From Syntrophomonadaceae bacterium (GTDB lineage Bacteria; Bacillota; Syntrophomonadia; Syntrophomonadales; DTU052): a stretch of DNA of 37,962 nt. The DNA lies in assembly GCA_012728655.1 (NCBI GenBank), contig JAAYEQ010000030.1, forward strand, positions 1 to 37,962, read 5' to 3'. The notes below the pieces were generated by a model. It ran no database searches, was not told the DNA's origin, and saw only the letters and a list, made by a program, of their open reading frames with translations. Position numbers and translations under genes: made by a program. This document shows positions 8,049-16,296 of the stretch, piece after piece. Each line of letters opens with the position of its first letter. Position 1 is the stretch's first letter.

Positions 8049-8063
8049 GCTGCATCCCTCCTA

Positions 8064-9095
8064 TCACAGGTTGGTCAGGTAAGCGGCAAGCCTGTCAGCG
8101 GCCTGACTGGTATCACTTCCGTCAAGGTTTAGGCAGTAATGCGGGTCAGGACCGCAGGGATAACCGTACAGTGGATCGTAATACTCCTCAAGCAAAATTC
8201 GAATGGCATTCCGCAAATTACCATCACTTATCATTTCAGTTATCTCTTGGATTTTCTTTTTCCCCAAATAACGTTTCAATCCCTCTATACAATTTAAGTA
8301 TTCTTTCGTTGTATTTCCTGATTTAACGACATATTCATCGTAGATCCTATTGACACGGTTTTCCATATTATCATAAATTAGGACACGTAGCCCTTCTTTC
8401 ATCATAGCATATAAGCGCTCCGGTAGAAACAGCTTCCCTATTTTTCGGCTTTCGCTCTCCACAATCAGGAATCTATGGTCCGCAAATTGCTGGAGTTTTC
8501 CGTATAGCATGCTGTCAAACTGCTTCTGTTTCGGCTGTTCCCCCAGCCCCAGCCCGCCGAAAACAGATCCCCGGTGATTGGACAAGCCTTCCAGATCCAC
8601 CGCCGGCCAGCCGGCTTCCGCCATCTTTTTGATTATTTCGGTTTTACCGCTGCCGGTCAGCCCATGAATCACTACTACTTGACTGCGAGGCAGCTCCCGC
8701 AGGCGCTCGATTACAAACGTGCGGTAGGCCTTATAACCGCCGGCCAATCTGTATCCGTCAACCTGCATGATGTCCAGGACTCTGGCAACCGCGTCGCTCC
8801 GTTCCCCGCCCCGCCAACAGTAGACAACAACACTGCTGTCTGCGGCCATTTTTCGAATCGACGCCACCATCTCCGCCAAGCGCGGAGCCACTACTTCGAG
8901 CCCTTTTTCTCTCGCCGATCCCGGTCCCTGCTGACGGTAGATGGTTCCAATTTCCGAACGTTCCTGGTCCGAAAAAAGAGGTATGTTAACCGCACCCGGA
9001 ATATGACCGGCATTGAATTCAACCGGTGAACGGAGATCAACGAAAACAGCGTTTTCAAGGTTTAATGCCTCAGTAACCCCGATATCTCTTATCAT
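8064..9095 (-). CDS. mnmH: tRNA 2-selenouridine / geranyl-2-thiouridine synthase
   Basis: MnmH (SelU, YbbB) replaces sulfur by selenium in 2-thiouridine at the wobble base of some tRNAs, using selenophosphate and a geranylated intermediate. The 343-residue product has an N-terminal rhodanese domain with the catalytic cysteine in VYCWRGGERS (Cys93) and a C-terminal P-loop domain with GLTGSGKT at 145-152. Both are diagnostic for the family. The ATG start has only a weak purine-rich site (GGGGAAAGAGA). A 190-bp AT-rich gap separates it from ftsK; it holds a loose promoter candidate (TTGAAT and TATGAT, 19-base spacing) and no convincing terminator. Its function would need selenophosphate synthetase (selD), which is not in the window. 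Confidence 0.95.
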   Translation of the reverse strand: MIRDIGVTEALNLENAVFVDLRSPVEFNAGHIPGAVNIPLFSDQERSEIGTIYRQQGPGSAREKGLEVVAPRLAEMVASIRKMAADSSVVVYCWRGGERSDAVARVLDIMQVDGYRLAGGYKAYRTFVIERLRELPRSQVVVIHGLTGSGKTEIIKKMAEAGWPAVDLEGLSNHRGSVFGGLGLGEQPKQKQFDSMLYGKLQQFADHRFLIVESESRKIGKLFLPERLYAMMKEGLRVLIYDNMENRVNRIYDEYVVKSGNTTKEYLNCIEGLKRYLGKKKIQEITEMISDGNLRNAIRILLEEYYDPLYGYPCGPDPHYCLNLDGSDTSQAADRLAAYLTNL

Positions 9096-9285
9096 TCTCT
9101 TTCCCCTGGCTTTATCATAAACCTAACCGCATCAAACAATTCAATAAGCTTTATGATTAATGTTTACCGATTAAAAATACTACAGCCCCCATAAGGGAGC
9201 ACATGTGAACCGTTCCTCTTATTTTCGGAAAAACATCCGAATATACACCCGTATCAGTCCAACCGGCGCCGACGAACTTCACCCG

Positions 9286-11439
9286 TCACATGACCTGCCG
9301 GGACTGAAGTTTCTCCAACTGTTCCTCATTGATTAATACCTCGCGTTTGCGGTTGACATCCGGCTCGGAAATAATTCCCCTTTCTTCCATGATATCCACC
9401 AACCGCGCCGCCCGAGCATAACCAACGCGAAGCTTGCGCTGGAGCAGTGAAACCGATGCTTTTCCTGTTTCCACAAAAATCCTGACCGCTTCCCAGAAAA
9501 GATCATCCTCCATCTCCAGGTCCGTGTCACTCTCCAGGGTTTGCTCCCACTCCTGCATCGACGGTTGTTCCTCGGTATTCTGAGCCTGGAGGTATTCAAC
9601 CACCTTTTCCAGTTCAGCATCCGATACATAAGCTCCCTGGACCCTTATGGGTTTGTTGGCTCCGACCGGGAAAAACAACATATCCCCGCGTCCCAGCAGC
9701 TTTTCGGCGCCCCCCATATCCAGTATAGTCCTGGAGTCGGTCTGGGAGGAAACCGCAAACGCAATCCGCGAAGGTATATTGGCTTTTATGATCCCGGTTA
9801 CCACGTCTACCGAAGGTCTTTGCGTGGCTACAACCAGATGAATACCGGCTGCTCTCGCCATCTGGGCCAACCTGCAGATGGCATCCTCAACCTCTACCGG
9901 TGAGACCATCATCAGATCGGCCAACTCATCAATCACAATCACAATGAAAGGCAACCTCTCCGGACTGACCTCGTTGTAGCGGTAGATGTCTCTGACCCCT
10001 TCCTCCGAAAACCGCTTGTAGCGTTTTTCCATCTCCGACAGCATCCAGCGGAGAACCATGGCCGCCTTCTTGGGATCAGTGACCACCGGGGCCATCAGGT
10101 GAGGAACCCCATTGAAAACGGTCAATTCCACCATCTTGGGATCGATTAAGACCAGCCTTACCTCTTCCGGTGATGATTTGTAAAGCAGGCTCAGTATTAA
10201 GCTGTTGAGACAAACACTCTTGCCGGAACCGGTTGCGCCGGCAATCAGCAGATGAGGCATATCCTCCAGGCTTGCCACCACCGGGTTGCCGGAAATGTCT
10301 TCCCCCAGAGCAAAGGTAAGGGTTTTGGGAGAGTCTTGAAACAGGCTTGATGCCAGAATATTACGCAGACCTACCGGGGATATTTTCTCATTGGGCACCT
10401 CAATCCCAATCGCAGATTTCCCCGGTATCGGTGCCTCAATGCGAATGCCGCGTGCAGCCAGACTCAGCTGCAGGTCATCGCTGAGGCTCAGGATCTTGCT
10501 GACCTTGATACCGGGAGCCGGCTGCAGTTCATAACGAGTTACCGCCGGTCCGCAACTGACCTGATTGACCTTGATCTTCATCCCGAAGTTGGCAAAAGTG
10601 TCCTCCAAGGTCTTTATGCTCTCCTTAATGTCGCTCTTGTTAAAGGCCCGGTCACTTTCCACCACATTAAGGAGATCGAGCGGCGGCCGGTTGTAGTTGG
10701 CCGAATATGCTTTTTTTCGCACCGGAGACGGTATGTAAGGCGGTTCTTCGATCACAAGTGCCGGCTGGCTTTCCTCGACGTTGGCAGGTGGTGGGGTGGC
10801 AGTTTCCGGTTTCACCGCTCCCCCGCCTACGATTATCGGCTCCGGCGGTTTGGTTTCCTCTTCATAAAACATCAGGCGGTCCAAAAAGGATATGGTGTTC
10901 TGCATCCACTTCCCCAGGATCTCCTGTAAGTCGGTAAGTGAACGGTTTAAAAGCATGATGCACCCAGCAAGGAATGATATTCCCATAATAAGGTTGGTAC
11001 CCAGAGTACCGGTAAGCTTCGTTAAAACGACCGTAATCAAACCGCCGACGATACCCCCTCCCAATCCTGAACGGGCTGCTTCCCATACCAGTATGCCCTT
11101 GGGAATCTGGTACAGGGTAAAGTAAACCAATACTGAACACGAGATCAGGGTTATCCCCGTCATGCGAGAAGACCAGTAACTTCTGGTCCGGGCCATATGT
11201 ATAGCCCACAGGATCAGAAAGATCGGGAGTATAAAACCGACCGATCCGAAAAGCTTCTCCATTCCCAGAACCAGGTTGGTTCCCAGCAAACCGATTATTT
11301 CGTTGTCATATGGTTTCCCGCTGTAATACAAAAGGCTGGCGGCAAGAAAAACACCGGTACCTGCAGCCAACCCCGTATGCAAGTCAATGCGCGGCTGTTT
11401 CTCTTTCTTGGTTGTCCTTTTTTTGGCCGCCCTTGCCAA
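9286..11439 (-). CDS. ftsK: DNA translocase FtsK/SpoIIIE
   Basis: This membrane-anchored motor pumps chromosomal DNA through the closing septum; in spore formers the SpoIIIE version moves the chromosome into the forespore. The product of about 717 residues has an N-terminal membrane part with four to five helices (about 24-42, 65-83, 95-112, 128-146, 150-166), a short proline-rich linker (about 195-240) that is far shorter than in E. coli FtsK, the motor with GATGSGKS at about 401-408 and Walker B IVIVIDE at about 499-505, and a C-terminal winged-helix gamma domain (about 650-700) that reads DNA polarity sequences. I choose the TTG at 11437-11439, six bases after GGGAGG; a GTG two codons earlier touches the ribosome binding site. 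It follows uppP by 33 bases and is probably cotranscribed. Confidence 0.95.
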   Translation of the reverse strand: MARAAKKRTTKKEKQPRIDLHTGLAAGTGVFLAASLLYYSGKPYDNEIIGLLGTNLVLGMEKLFGSVGFILPIFLILWAIHMARTRSYWSSRMTGITLISCSVLVYFTLYQIPKGILVWEAARSGLGGGIVGGLITVVLTKLTGTLGTNLIMGISFLAGCIMLLNRSLTDLQEILGKWMQNTISFLDRLMFYEEETKPPEPIIVGGGAVKPETATPPPANVEESQPALVIEEPPYIPSPVRKKAYSANYNRPPLDLLNVVESDRAFNKSDIKESIKTLEDTFANFGMKIKVNQVSCGPAVTRYELQPAPGIKVSKILSLSDDLQLSLAARGIRIEAPIPGKSAIGIEVPNEKISPVGLRNILASSLFQDSPKTLTFALGEDISGNPVVASLEDMPHLLIAGATGSGKSVCLNSLILSLLYKSSPEEVRLVLIDPKMVELTVFNGVPHLMAPVVTDPKKAAMVLRWMLSEMEKRYKRFSEEGVRDIYRYNEVSPERLPFIVIVIDELADLMMVSPVEVEDAICRLAQMARAAGIHLVVATQRPSVDVVTGIIKANIPSRIAFAVSSQTDSRTILDMGGAEKLLGRGDMLFFPVGANKPIRVQGAYVSDAELEKVVEYLQAQNTEEQPSMQEWEQTLESDTDLEMEDDLFWEAVRIFVETGKASVSLLQRKLRVGYARAARLVDIMEERGIISEPDVNRKREVLINEEQLEKLQSRQVM

Positions 11440-11472
11440 ATCCACCCCTCCCGTCAGCAGAAAGAGAAAGGT

Positions 11473-12255
11473 CTAAATAACCATATAGGAAATCAGGGTA
11501 ATTATTCCTACCGCCCAGCAATAATAGGAGAAGACACTCAGGCGCCCGCTCTTCAAAAACATCAATACCAGCTTGATCGCAATGTAACCGGATATCGCTG
11601 CAATTACCGGTCCTATTAAATAGGGAAGCCAATTTAGACCGGTAAAAGCACCGGCCGGCAGGTCCATTAGCTGCAGCAAACCCGCCCCCAGGATGGCGGG
11701 AATTGACAACAGGAACGAGAAACGGGCCGCATATTCCCGGTTCAATCCCCGCAACAGGCTGCCGGCAATGGTGGAACCGGAACGGGATATACCCGGAGTT
11801 ATGGCGATACCCTGCATCACCCCGATCAATAAAGCATCCCAGGCGGTCATGGTTGACCAGGTTTTATTCCTTATTTTACTAACCTGCACTTTTTCTGATA
11901 ATACCAGAATGCCTCCGGTGATTAGAAGCCCGATACCTACGACCAAGAGCGACTCAAATGCCTTCTCGAATAGCGGTTGCAGACCAATCCCCATAATTGC
12001 CGCCGGGATACATCCCACCACGACTAACAGCGGCAGGCGGGAAAACGGTCTCTTTATTATATCGGCAATATCCTCCCAGAAGATAACAAATACTGGTACC
12101 AGTGTTCCCAAATGTACTAGGGTGTCAAACGTCAGCGGGGGTTCCTGAATTCCAAGCAAGTGCTGAAAAATGACAAGATGGCCTGAACTGCTTACCGGCA
12201 GGAATTCGGTTAGTCCCTGTACAAGTCCCAATATAACTGCCTCAAAAATACTCAA
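11473..12255 (-). CDS. uppP: Undecaprenyl-diphosphate phosphatase
   Basis: UppP (BacA) removes a phosphate from undecaprenyl diphosphate so the lipid carrier can be reused for peptidoglycan synthesis; it also confers bacitracin resistance. The product (260 residues from the chosen start) is a multi-helix membrane protein with both family motifs: GLVQGLTEFLPVSSSGH near the N-terminus and GISRSGSTIAGSLLRG in the middle. The frame extends to an ATG at 12280-12282, but that ATG lies right beside the promoter -10, upstream of the expected transcription start. The TTG at 12253-12255 gives the typical family start MSIFEAVILG and has GGGGG/GGAG upstream. It heads the unit uppP-ftsK, possibly with mnmH-rodZ. 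Confidence 0.94.
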   Translation of the reverse strand: MSIFEAVILGLVQGLTEFLPVSSSGHLVIFQHLLGIQEPPLTFDTLVHLGTLVPVFVIFWEDIADIIKRPFSRLPLLVVVGCIPAAIMGIGLQPLFEKAFESLLVVGIGLLITGGILVLSEKVQVSKIRNKTWSTMTAWDALLIGVMQGIAITPGISRSGSTIAGSLLRGLNREYAARFSFLLSIPAILGAGLLQLMDLPAGAFTGLNWLPYLIGPVIAAISGYIAIKLVLMFLKSGRLSVFSYYCWAVGIITLISYMVI

Positions 12256-12284
12256 TACTCCATACCCCCAATTTTGCTCCATAA

Positions 12285-12293
12285 ATTATAGCA
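12285..12293 (-). promoter_or_regulatory. Extended -10 promoter of uppP-ftsK
   Basis: The minus strand reads TGCTATAAT (perfect TATAAT at 12285-12290 with TGn extension). A partial -35 TTGGAA lies 19 bases upstream. The predicted start near 12278 supports the downstream TTG as the uppP start codon. Confidence 0.6.
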
Positions 12294-12401
12294 TAATGGG
12301 GACGGAGTATTCCAAATATCTTGTCGCCGGGAATCTTTATCTTATTCCCATGCGAAATTAAGACTGGGAAGCGCCCGGCACGGGATACGGCACCCTTAGG
12401 T

Positions 12402-12629
12402 TTACCGCCCTTGCGGATAGTTTAAAGGCAATTCGATCTCCTTACCCGGCTGAAATTCTGGACGAAGGTATAACTGGGGATCGGAGGCAATGATCCGCAG
12501 CACCGTGGCCCGGTTAAACCCCTGCGGTCTCACGACCAGACAGCTTGAGCCGTCAAGGGGTATCTCCACCTCTTCCCAGCGGTTTTCCCAAACCGTATAA
12601 TAATCCTCATATCCGGTATAGATGATCAA
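12402..12629 (-). CDS. ylzJ: YlzJ-like protein
   Basis: This 75-residue protein matches the small YlzJ-like family by its C-terminal segment [19 protein letters not shown], and by its position after tepA, as in B. subtilis. Its biochemical role is not known. No membrane segment or signal is visible. The ATG start overlaps the tepA stop as ATGA, so translation is probably coupled. No convincing terminator was seen between this gene and the uppP promoter. Confidence 0.85.
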   Translation of the reverse strand: MIIYTGYEDYYTVWENRWEEVEIPLDGSSCLVVRPQGFNRATVLRIIASDPQLYLRPEFQPGKEIELPLNYPQGR

Positions 12630-13321
12630 TGGACTGCTCCTTTCTGATCGATCAGACGCCTCAACTCTGCCACTGCTGCTCTTATTCCTCCCACGGCATC
12701 GATCAGACCTACTTCCACCGCATCCTTGCCCACCAAGACCGTACCGATATCCCGGGCCAGCTCTCCGGTCCGAAACATCAGCTCCCTGAACTTGGCGTCG
12801 GTAATCCTGGAGTGAGAGGTTACGAATCTTACCACCCGGTCCTGCATTTTATCCAGGTACTCATAGGTTTGAGGAACACCGATAACCAGTCCGCTCAACC
12901 GGATGGGGTGGATGGTCATGGTGGCGGTATGAGCAATAAGGGAGTAGTCGGTGGCCACGGCAATCGGCACGCCGATTGAATGACCTCCTCCCAAAACAAT
13001 GGAAACAGAAGGTTTTGACATGCTGGCTATCATTTCGGCAATAGCCAAGCCGGCCTCGACATCGCCGCCTACGGTGTTTAGAACCACCAATAGGCCTTTG
13101 ATGGCCGGATTCTCTTCCACAGCTACCAGTTGAGGAATTATGTGTTCATACTTGGTGGTCTTGTTCTGGGGCGGCAGGATCATATGGCCTTCAACCTGCC
13201 CGATGATCGAAATGCAGTGGATATCGCTTTGAAAACCCGCAACATCCGTCTGCCCGAAATCTTTTATGACCTCAGCTTTTTTTTCGGCTGACATTTGTCT
13301 CTGCTCGGTTCCCGTGGACAT
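12626..13321 (-). CDS. tepA: ClpP-class serine protease TepA (YmfB family)
   Basis: The 231-residue product belongs to the ClpP/crotonase fold. In B. subtilis the homologue was called translocation-enhancing protein; spore-related roles have also been proposed. Visible features: [18 protein letters not shown] (81-98), the nucleophile region [11 protein letters not shown] with Ser115, and the His in TMTIHPI (His138). It lacks the ClpX-docking context of a housekeeping ClpP. The start ATG has GGGAGG seven bases upstream; the frame continues much further up but only through terminator hairpins. No strong promoter is seen in 13322-13531, although two terminators are. The neighbour order rnj-tepA-ylzJ matches B. 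subtilis. Confidence 0.92.
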   Translation of the reverse strand: MSTGTEQRQMSAEKKAEVIKDFGQTDVAGFQSDIHCISIIGQVEGHMILPPQNKTTKYEHIIPQLVAVEENPAIKGLLVVLNTVGGDVEAGLAIAEMIASMSKPSVSIVLGGGHSIGVPIAVATDYSLIAHTATMTIHPIRLSGLVIGVPQTYEYLDKMQDRVVRFVTSHSRITDAKFRELMFRTGELARDIGTVLVGKDAVEVGLIDAVGGIRAAVAELRRLIDQKGAVH

Positions 13322-13392
13322 GTTTTTACCTCCCGATTTTTTTCTTATTATCCCGAGAAAGGCCGCAAAATAGTCACGGAGTTGCGGGCAGG

Positions 13393-13418
13393 AAAAAGAC
13401 CCCTCCGCCGCGGGGTCT
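13393..13418 (-). terminator. Second terminator hairpin between rnj and tepA
   Basis: A 7-bp perfect stem AGACCCC/GGGGTCT (13397-13403 with 13412-13418) with an 8-base GC-rich loop is followed by five T on the minus strand. It stands 72 bases before the tepA ATG. It may back up the first terminator or act as an attenuator of tepA. Confidence 0.75.
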
Positions 13419-13442
13419 CTCATCTGCTGTGGTTGTAACACC

Positions 13443-13480
13443 AAAAAATTCCCCGGCTCTCCACATGAAGCCGGGGAATT
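13443..13480 (-). terminator. Intrinsic terminator after rnj
   Basis: A 12-bp perfect stem (13447-13458 with 13469-13480, AATTCCCCGGCT and its complement) and a 10-base loop are followed by T residues on the minus strand. It begins 51 bases after the rnj stop codon. Confidence 0.88.
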
Positions 13481-13531
13481 GATGACCATAATCTGATATT
13501 GGGGCAGCCTTCACGCCATCAGGACTCGCCG

Positions 13532-15196
13532 CTAGACTTCCGTGATGATCGGCATAATCATAGGGCGCCTGCGAGTTTGTTCATACAGGTATTTGCTGAG
13601 GATATCCCTGACCTGAGATTTTATGGAGGCCCAGTCCCTCATATTTCGCTGTTCGCAAATGGCCAGGGCTTCCCGGACCTTGGCTTTGGATTCCTCAATC
13701 AGTTCTTCCGACTCCCGCACATAAACAAACCCGCGTGATACAATGTCCGGACCTGCCAGCAACGCTCCCGTGTCCTTATTAATGGTCACTACTACAATAA
13801 TGATACCGTCCTGGGATAACTGCTTGCGGTCGCGCAGAACAATGTTGCCCACATCGCCGACACCGAGTCCGTCAACCAAAATACGTCCGGCGGTAACTCT
13901 GTTGGCTGTCACAACCTTGTCCTTGGTTACCTCGATAACCTGTCCGTTTTCCGCCACAATAACCCTGGACTCAGGCATTCCCAGTGACTCCGCTATCCGG
14001 GCATGTCTCATCAGATGACGGTATTCACCATGAACCGGAATCAGGTATTTAGGCCGCAATAAATTGATCAGTATCTTCAGTTCTTCTTGACTGGCATGAC
14101 CGGAAACGTGTACCCCCGCCGATCTCTCATATATGACCTCGGCCCCCTGTCTGAACAGGTGGTCCACGGTTCTGGCCACCAATTTCTCATTGCCGGGAAT
14201 GGGCGTCGCCGATATAATCACCGTGTCTCCCGGCTGTATTGCTACCCAGCGGTGGTCCGCCATGGCCATCCGCGTCAAGGCCGACATCGGTTCACCCTGA
14301 CTGCCGGTAGTTATTATCACCAGTTCACCCGGTGCGTAGCGGTTGATATCCTCCATATCTATCAAGCAATCATTGGGGATGGACAGGTAACCAAGTTCCC
14401 TGGCAATACTAACGTTGTTGAGCAGGCTCCTGCCCACCAGAGCCACCTTGCGTCCATACCGGTGGGCGGTAGTTATTGCCTGTTGAATGCGATGCACATT
14501 GGAGGCAAAGGTGGTGATTATTATACGGCCATGGCAGCGGCGAAAAAGGTCTTCAAAGGTGTCACCGACCAATCTCTCCGATGGTGTGTAACCCTGCCTG
14601 TCCGCATTGGTGCTGTCAGACATCATGACCAGTACACCTTTCTCGCCCAGCTCCGCCAGCTTGCGATAGTCCACCAGTTCTCCGTCCACCGTGGTCTGGT
14701 CCAGTTTAATGTCTCCGGTATGGAATATAACCCCCAGAGGGGTGTGAATCGCTATTCCCAGACAATCGGGAATGCTGTGTATCACCCTTATGAACTCGAT
14801 CTCAAAAGGCCCGATATTAACAACATCTCTGGGTTTAACCGGTATCATGGTGGTTTTGCCCAGATGGTGTTCTTTAAGCTTGGCTTCTACTATCCCCAAT
14901 GTCAACCTGCTTCCGTACACAGGAACATTGATCTCTTTTAATAGATATGGCAGCGCACCAACATGGTCCTCATGTCCATGGGTAAGAAGTATGGCTTTTA
15001 CCTTTTCACGGTTCTCGATTAAATAGCTTATATCCGGTATGACTATATCAATTCCGAGCAGTTCTTCCTCCGGGAACATCAGACCAGCATCGATAACGAT
15101 TATGCTGTCCTGATACCTGATTACCATCATGTTTTTTCCGATTTCACCGAGACCCCCGAGCGGTATTATCTGCAAACTGTAATCGTTTTCTGCCAT
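13532..15196 (-). CDS. rnj: Ribonuclease J
   Basis: RNase J is an endo- and 5'-to-3' exoribonuclease central to mRNA decay and rRNA maturation in Firmicutes. The 554-residue product has the metallo-beta-lactamase fold with the zinc motif HGHEDH at 73-78, a beta-CASP domain with HVSGHAS and the PVHGEYRHL segment in its second half, and the C-terminal domain. The length fits RNase J1/J2. Its position between dapA and tepA is that of rnjB in B. subtilis, but whether it is the J1 or J2 type cannot be told from one copy; the intact zinc motif suggests it is active. The ATG start has AGGAGG seven bases upstream, and it has its own promoter. Confidence 0.97.
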   Translation of the reverse strand: MAENDYSLQIIPLGGLGEIGKNMMVIRYQDSIIVIDAGLMFPEEELLGIDIVIPDISYLIENREKVKAILLTHGHEDHVGALPYLLKEINVPVYGSRLTLGIVEAKLKEHHLGKTTMIPVKPRDVVNIGPFEIEFIRVIHSIPDCLGIAIHTPLGVIFHTGDIKLDQTTVDGELVDYRKLAELGEKGVLVMMSDSTNADRQGYTPSERLVGDTFEDLFRRCHGRIIITTFASNVHRIQQAITTAHRYGRKVALVGRSLLNNVSIARELGYLSIPNDCLIDMEDINRYAPGELVIITTGSQGEPMSALTRMAMADHRWVAIQPGDTVIISATPIPGNEKLVARTVDHLFRQGAEVIYERSAGVHVSGHASQEELKILINLLRPKYLIPVHGEYRHLMRHARIAESLGMPESRVIVAENGQVIEVTKDKVVTANRVTAGRILVDGLGVGDVGNIVLRDRKQLSQDGIIIVVVTINKDTGALLAGPDIVSRGFVYVRESEELIEESKAKVREALAICEQRNMRDWASIKSQVRDILSKYLYEQTRRRPMIMPIITEV

Positions 15197-15263
15197 TTAG
15201 CACCTCCTGTCATTACGGCGATTGGTCTCCGTCTCACGCAATCCGGACAGTTGAATCTACTCA

Positions 15264-15292
15264 ATTATAAACAACCCCACCTAAATTTACAA
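15264..15292 (-). promoter_or_regulatory. Promoter of rnj
   Basis: On the minus strand TTGTAA (15287-15292; four of six) and a perfect TATAAT (15264-15269) are 17 bases apart. The predicted start near 15257 gives a leader of about 60 bases. No terminator is visible after dapA, so read-through from dapA may add to it. Confidence 0.65.
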
Positions 15293-15417
15293 GGCGCACA
15301 GTGCCCGATAATCCTTATATCCGGCCTGTTCGCCCACCGAACGTCCTCGTACCTCTCGGAAATGCACGGTCCAATTTACGACAAAGATGTTAGTTGTGAT
15401 ACCCAGATCAATGCCTT

Positions 15418-16296
15418 CTATATCAGTCCGTACTCCTGCAGGACTCTTTTTATCTCCAGGCACTCGCCCTCGGAAGGGGGACACAACGGGCCCCGCGCAA
15501 CACCGGTGTCTTTACCCATTAATCGCAGGCATTCCTTAAGCGGAATCGGATTGGAAGTTATAAACAAGACCTTGAATATGGGAAAAAGGCGGGCATGAAT
15601 GGCCGCAGCCTTTTTCACGTCTCCGCTTATATAAGCCTCGATCATATCACGGATTTCCCGACCCACTATGTGAGAAGCCACGCTTACTACCCCATGAGCT
15701 CCCAGGGACATCATGGGAAGAGTCATGGAATCGTCCCCGCTGTAAATCACAAAATCCTGCGGGGTTGATCTAATCAGTTCCGACATCTGGTCCATATTGC
15801 CGCTGGCTTCCTTCAGGGCGACGACATTGTCGATAGCGGCCAATCTCTTCACCGTGGCCGGCAGCATGTTGATCCCGGTTCTTCCCGGTACATTGTAAAG
15901 CATTACCGGCAGCGGCGTAGCCTCAGCTATGCTGCGGAAATGCCGGTATAAGCCTTCCTGGCTGGGTTTGTTGTAATAAGGGGTCACTGCCATTACCCCG
16001 TCAACCTTCAGCTTCCCCACTTCTTTGGCCAGTTCCACCGTGTGAGCAGTTGAATTGGTGCCTATCCCGGCCCAAACCTGTACCCTGGAGCCGACCGCCT
16101 CTTGAACCACCGAGAACATCTCCAGCTTCTCGTCTTTGCTCAGAGTAGGAGATTCCCCGGTAGTACCGCAGACAACAATCCCCTCACTCCCGGTATCGGC
16201 CAGGTGTTGCGCCAACTCCCTTACCCGGTTGTAATCAATCTCCTGATTATCGTTAAACGGTGTAATCATAGCCGTCATCAGCCTCGGAAGAACCAT
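15418..16296 (-). CDS. dapA: 4-hydroxy-tetrahydrodipicolinate synthase
   Basis: DapA condenses pyruvate with aspartate semialdehyde, the first step committed to diaminopimelate, lysine and dipicolinate. The 292-residue product has the full set of active-site residues: the threonine pair in CGTTGES (45-46), Tyr134 in MLYNVPGRTG, and the Schiff-base lysine Lys162 in ALKEASGN. The start ATG shares one base with the dapG stop (TGATG) and has AAGGAGG nine bases upstream. A TTG just before it is less likely. It is the last gene of the dapG-dapA pair; the order asd-dapG-dapA is that of B. subtilis. Confidence 0.97.
   Translation of the reverse strand: MVLPRLMTAMITPFNDNQEIDYNRVRELAQHLADTGSEGIVVCGTTGESPTLSKDEKLEMFSVVQEAVGSRVQVWAGIGTNSTAHTVELAKEVGKLKVDGVMAVTPYYNKPSQEGLYRHFRSIAEATPLPVMLYNVPGRTGINMLPATVKRLAAIDNVVALKEASGNMDQMSELIRSTPQDFVIYSGDDSMTLPMMSLGAHGVVSVASHIVGREIRDMIEAYISGDVKKAAAIHARLFPIFKVLFITSNPIPLKECLRLMGKDTGVARGPLCPPSEGECLEIKRVLQEYGLI

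Noticed and set aside
9215-9245. Hairpin TTCGGA/TCCGAA after ftsK as a terminator
   Set aside because: The stem is only six bases and the T residues lie in the loop rather than after the stem, so it does not fit an intrinsic terminator in either direction.
12360-12401. GC-rich repeated CGGCAC/GGCACGGG segment after ylzJ as a terminator
   Set aside because: The repeats are direct, not inverted, and no T run follows on the minus strand.
15287-15484. A 65-codon minus-strand frame running from the end of dapA into the rnj upstream region
   Set aside because: Its only ATG lies inside dapA in another frame, it lacks a ribosome binding site, and it covers the rnj -35 region. DapA is already full length, so this is not a frameshifted tail.
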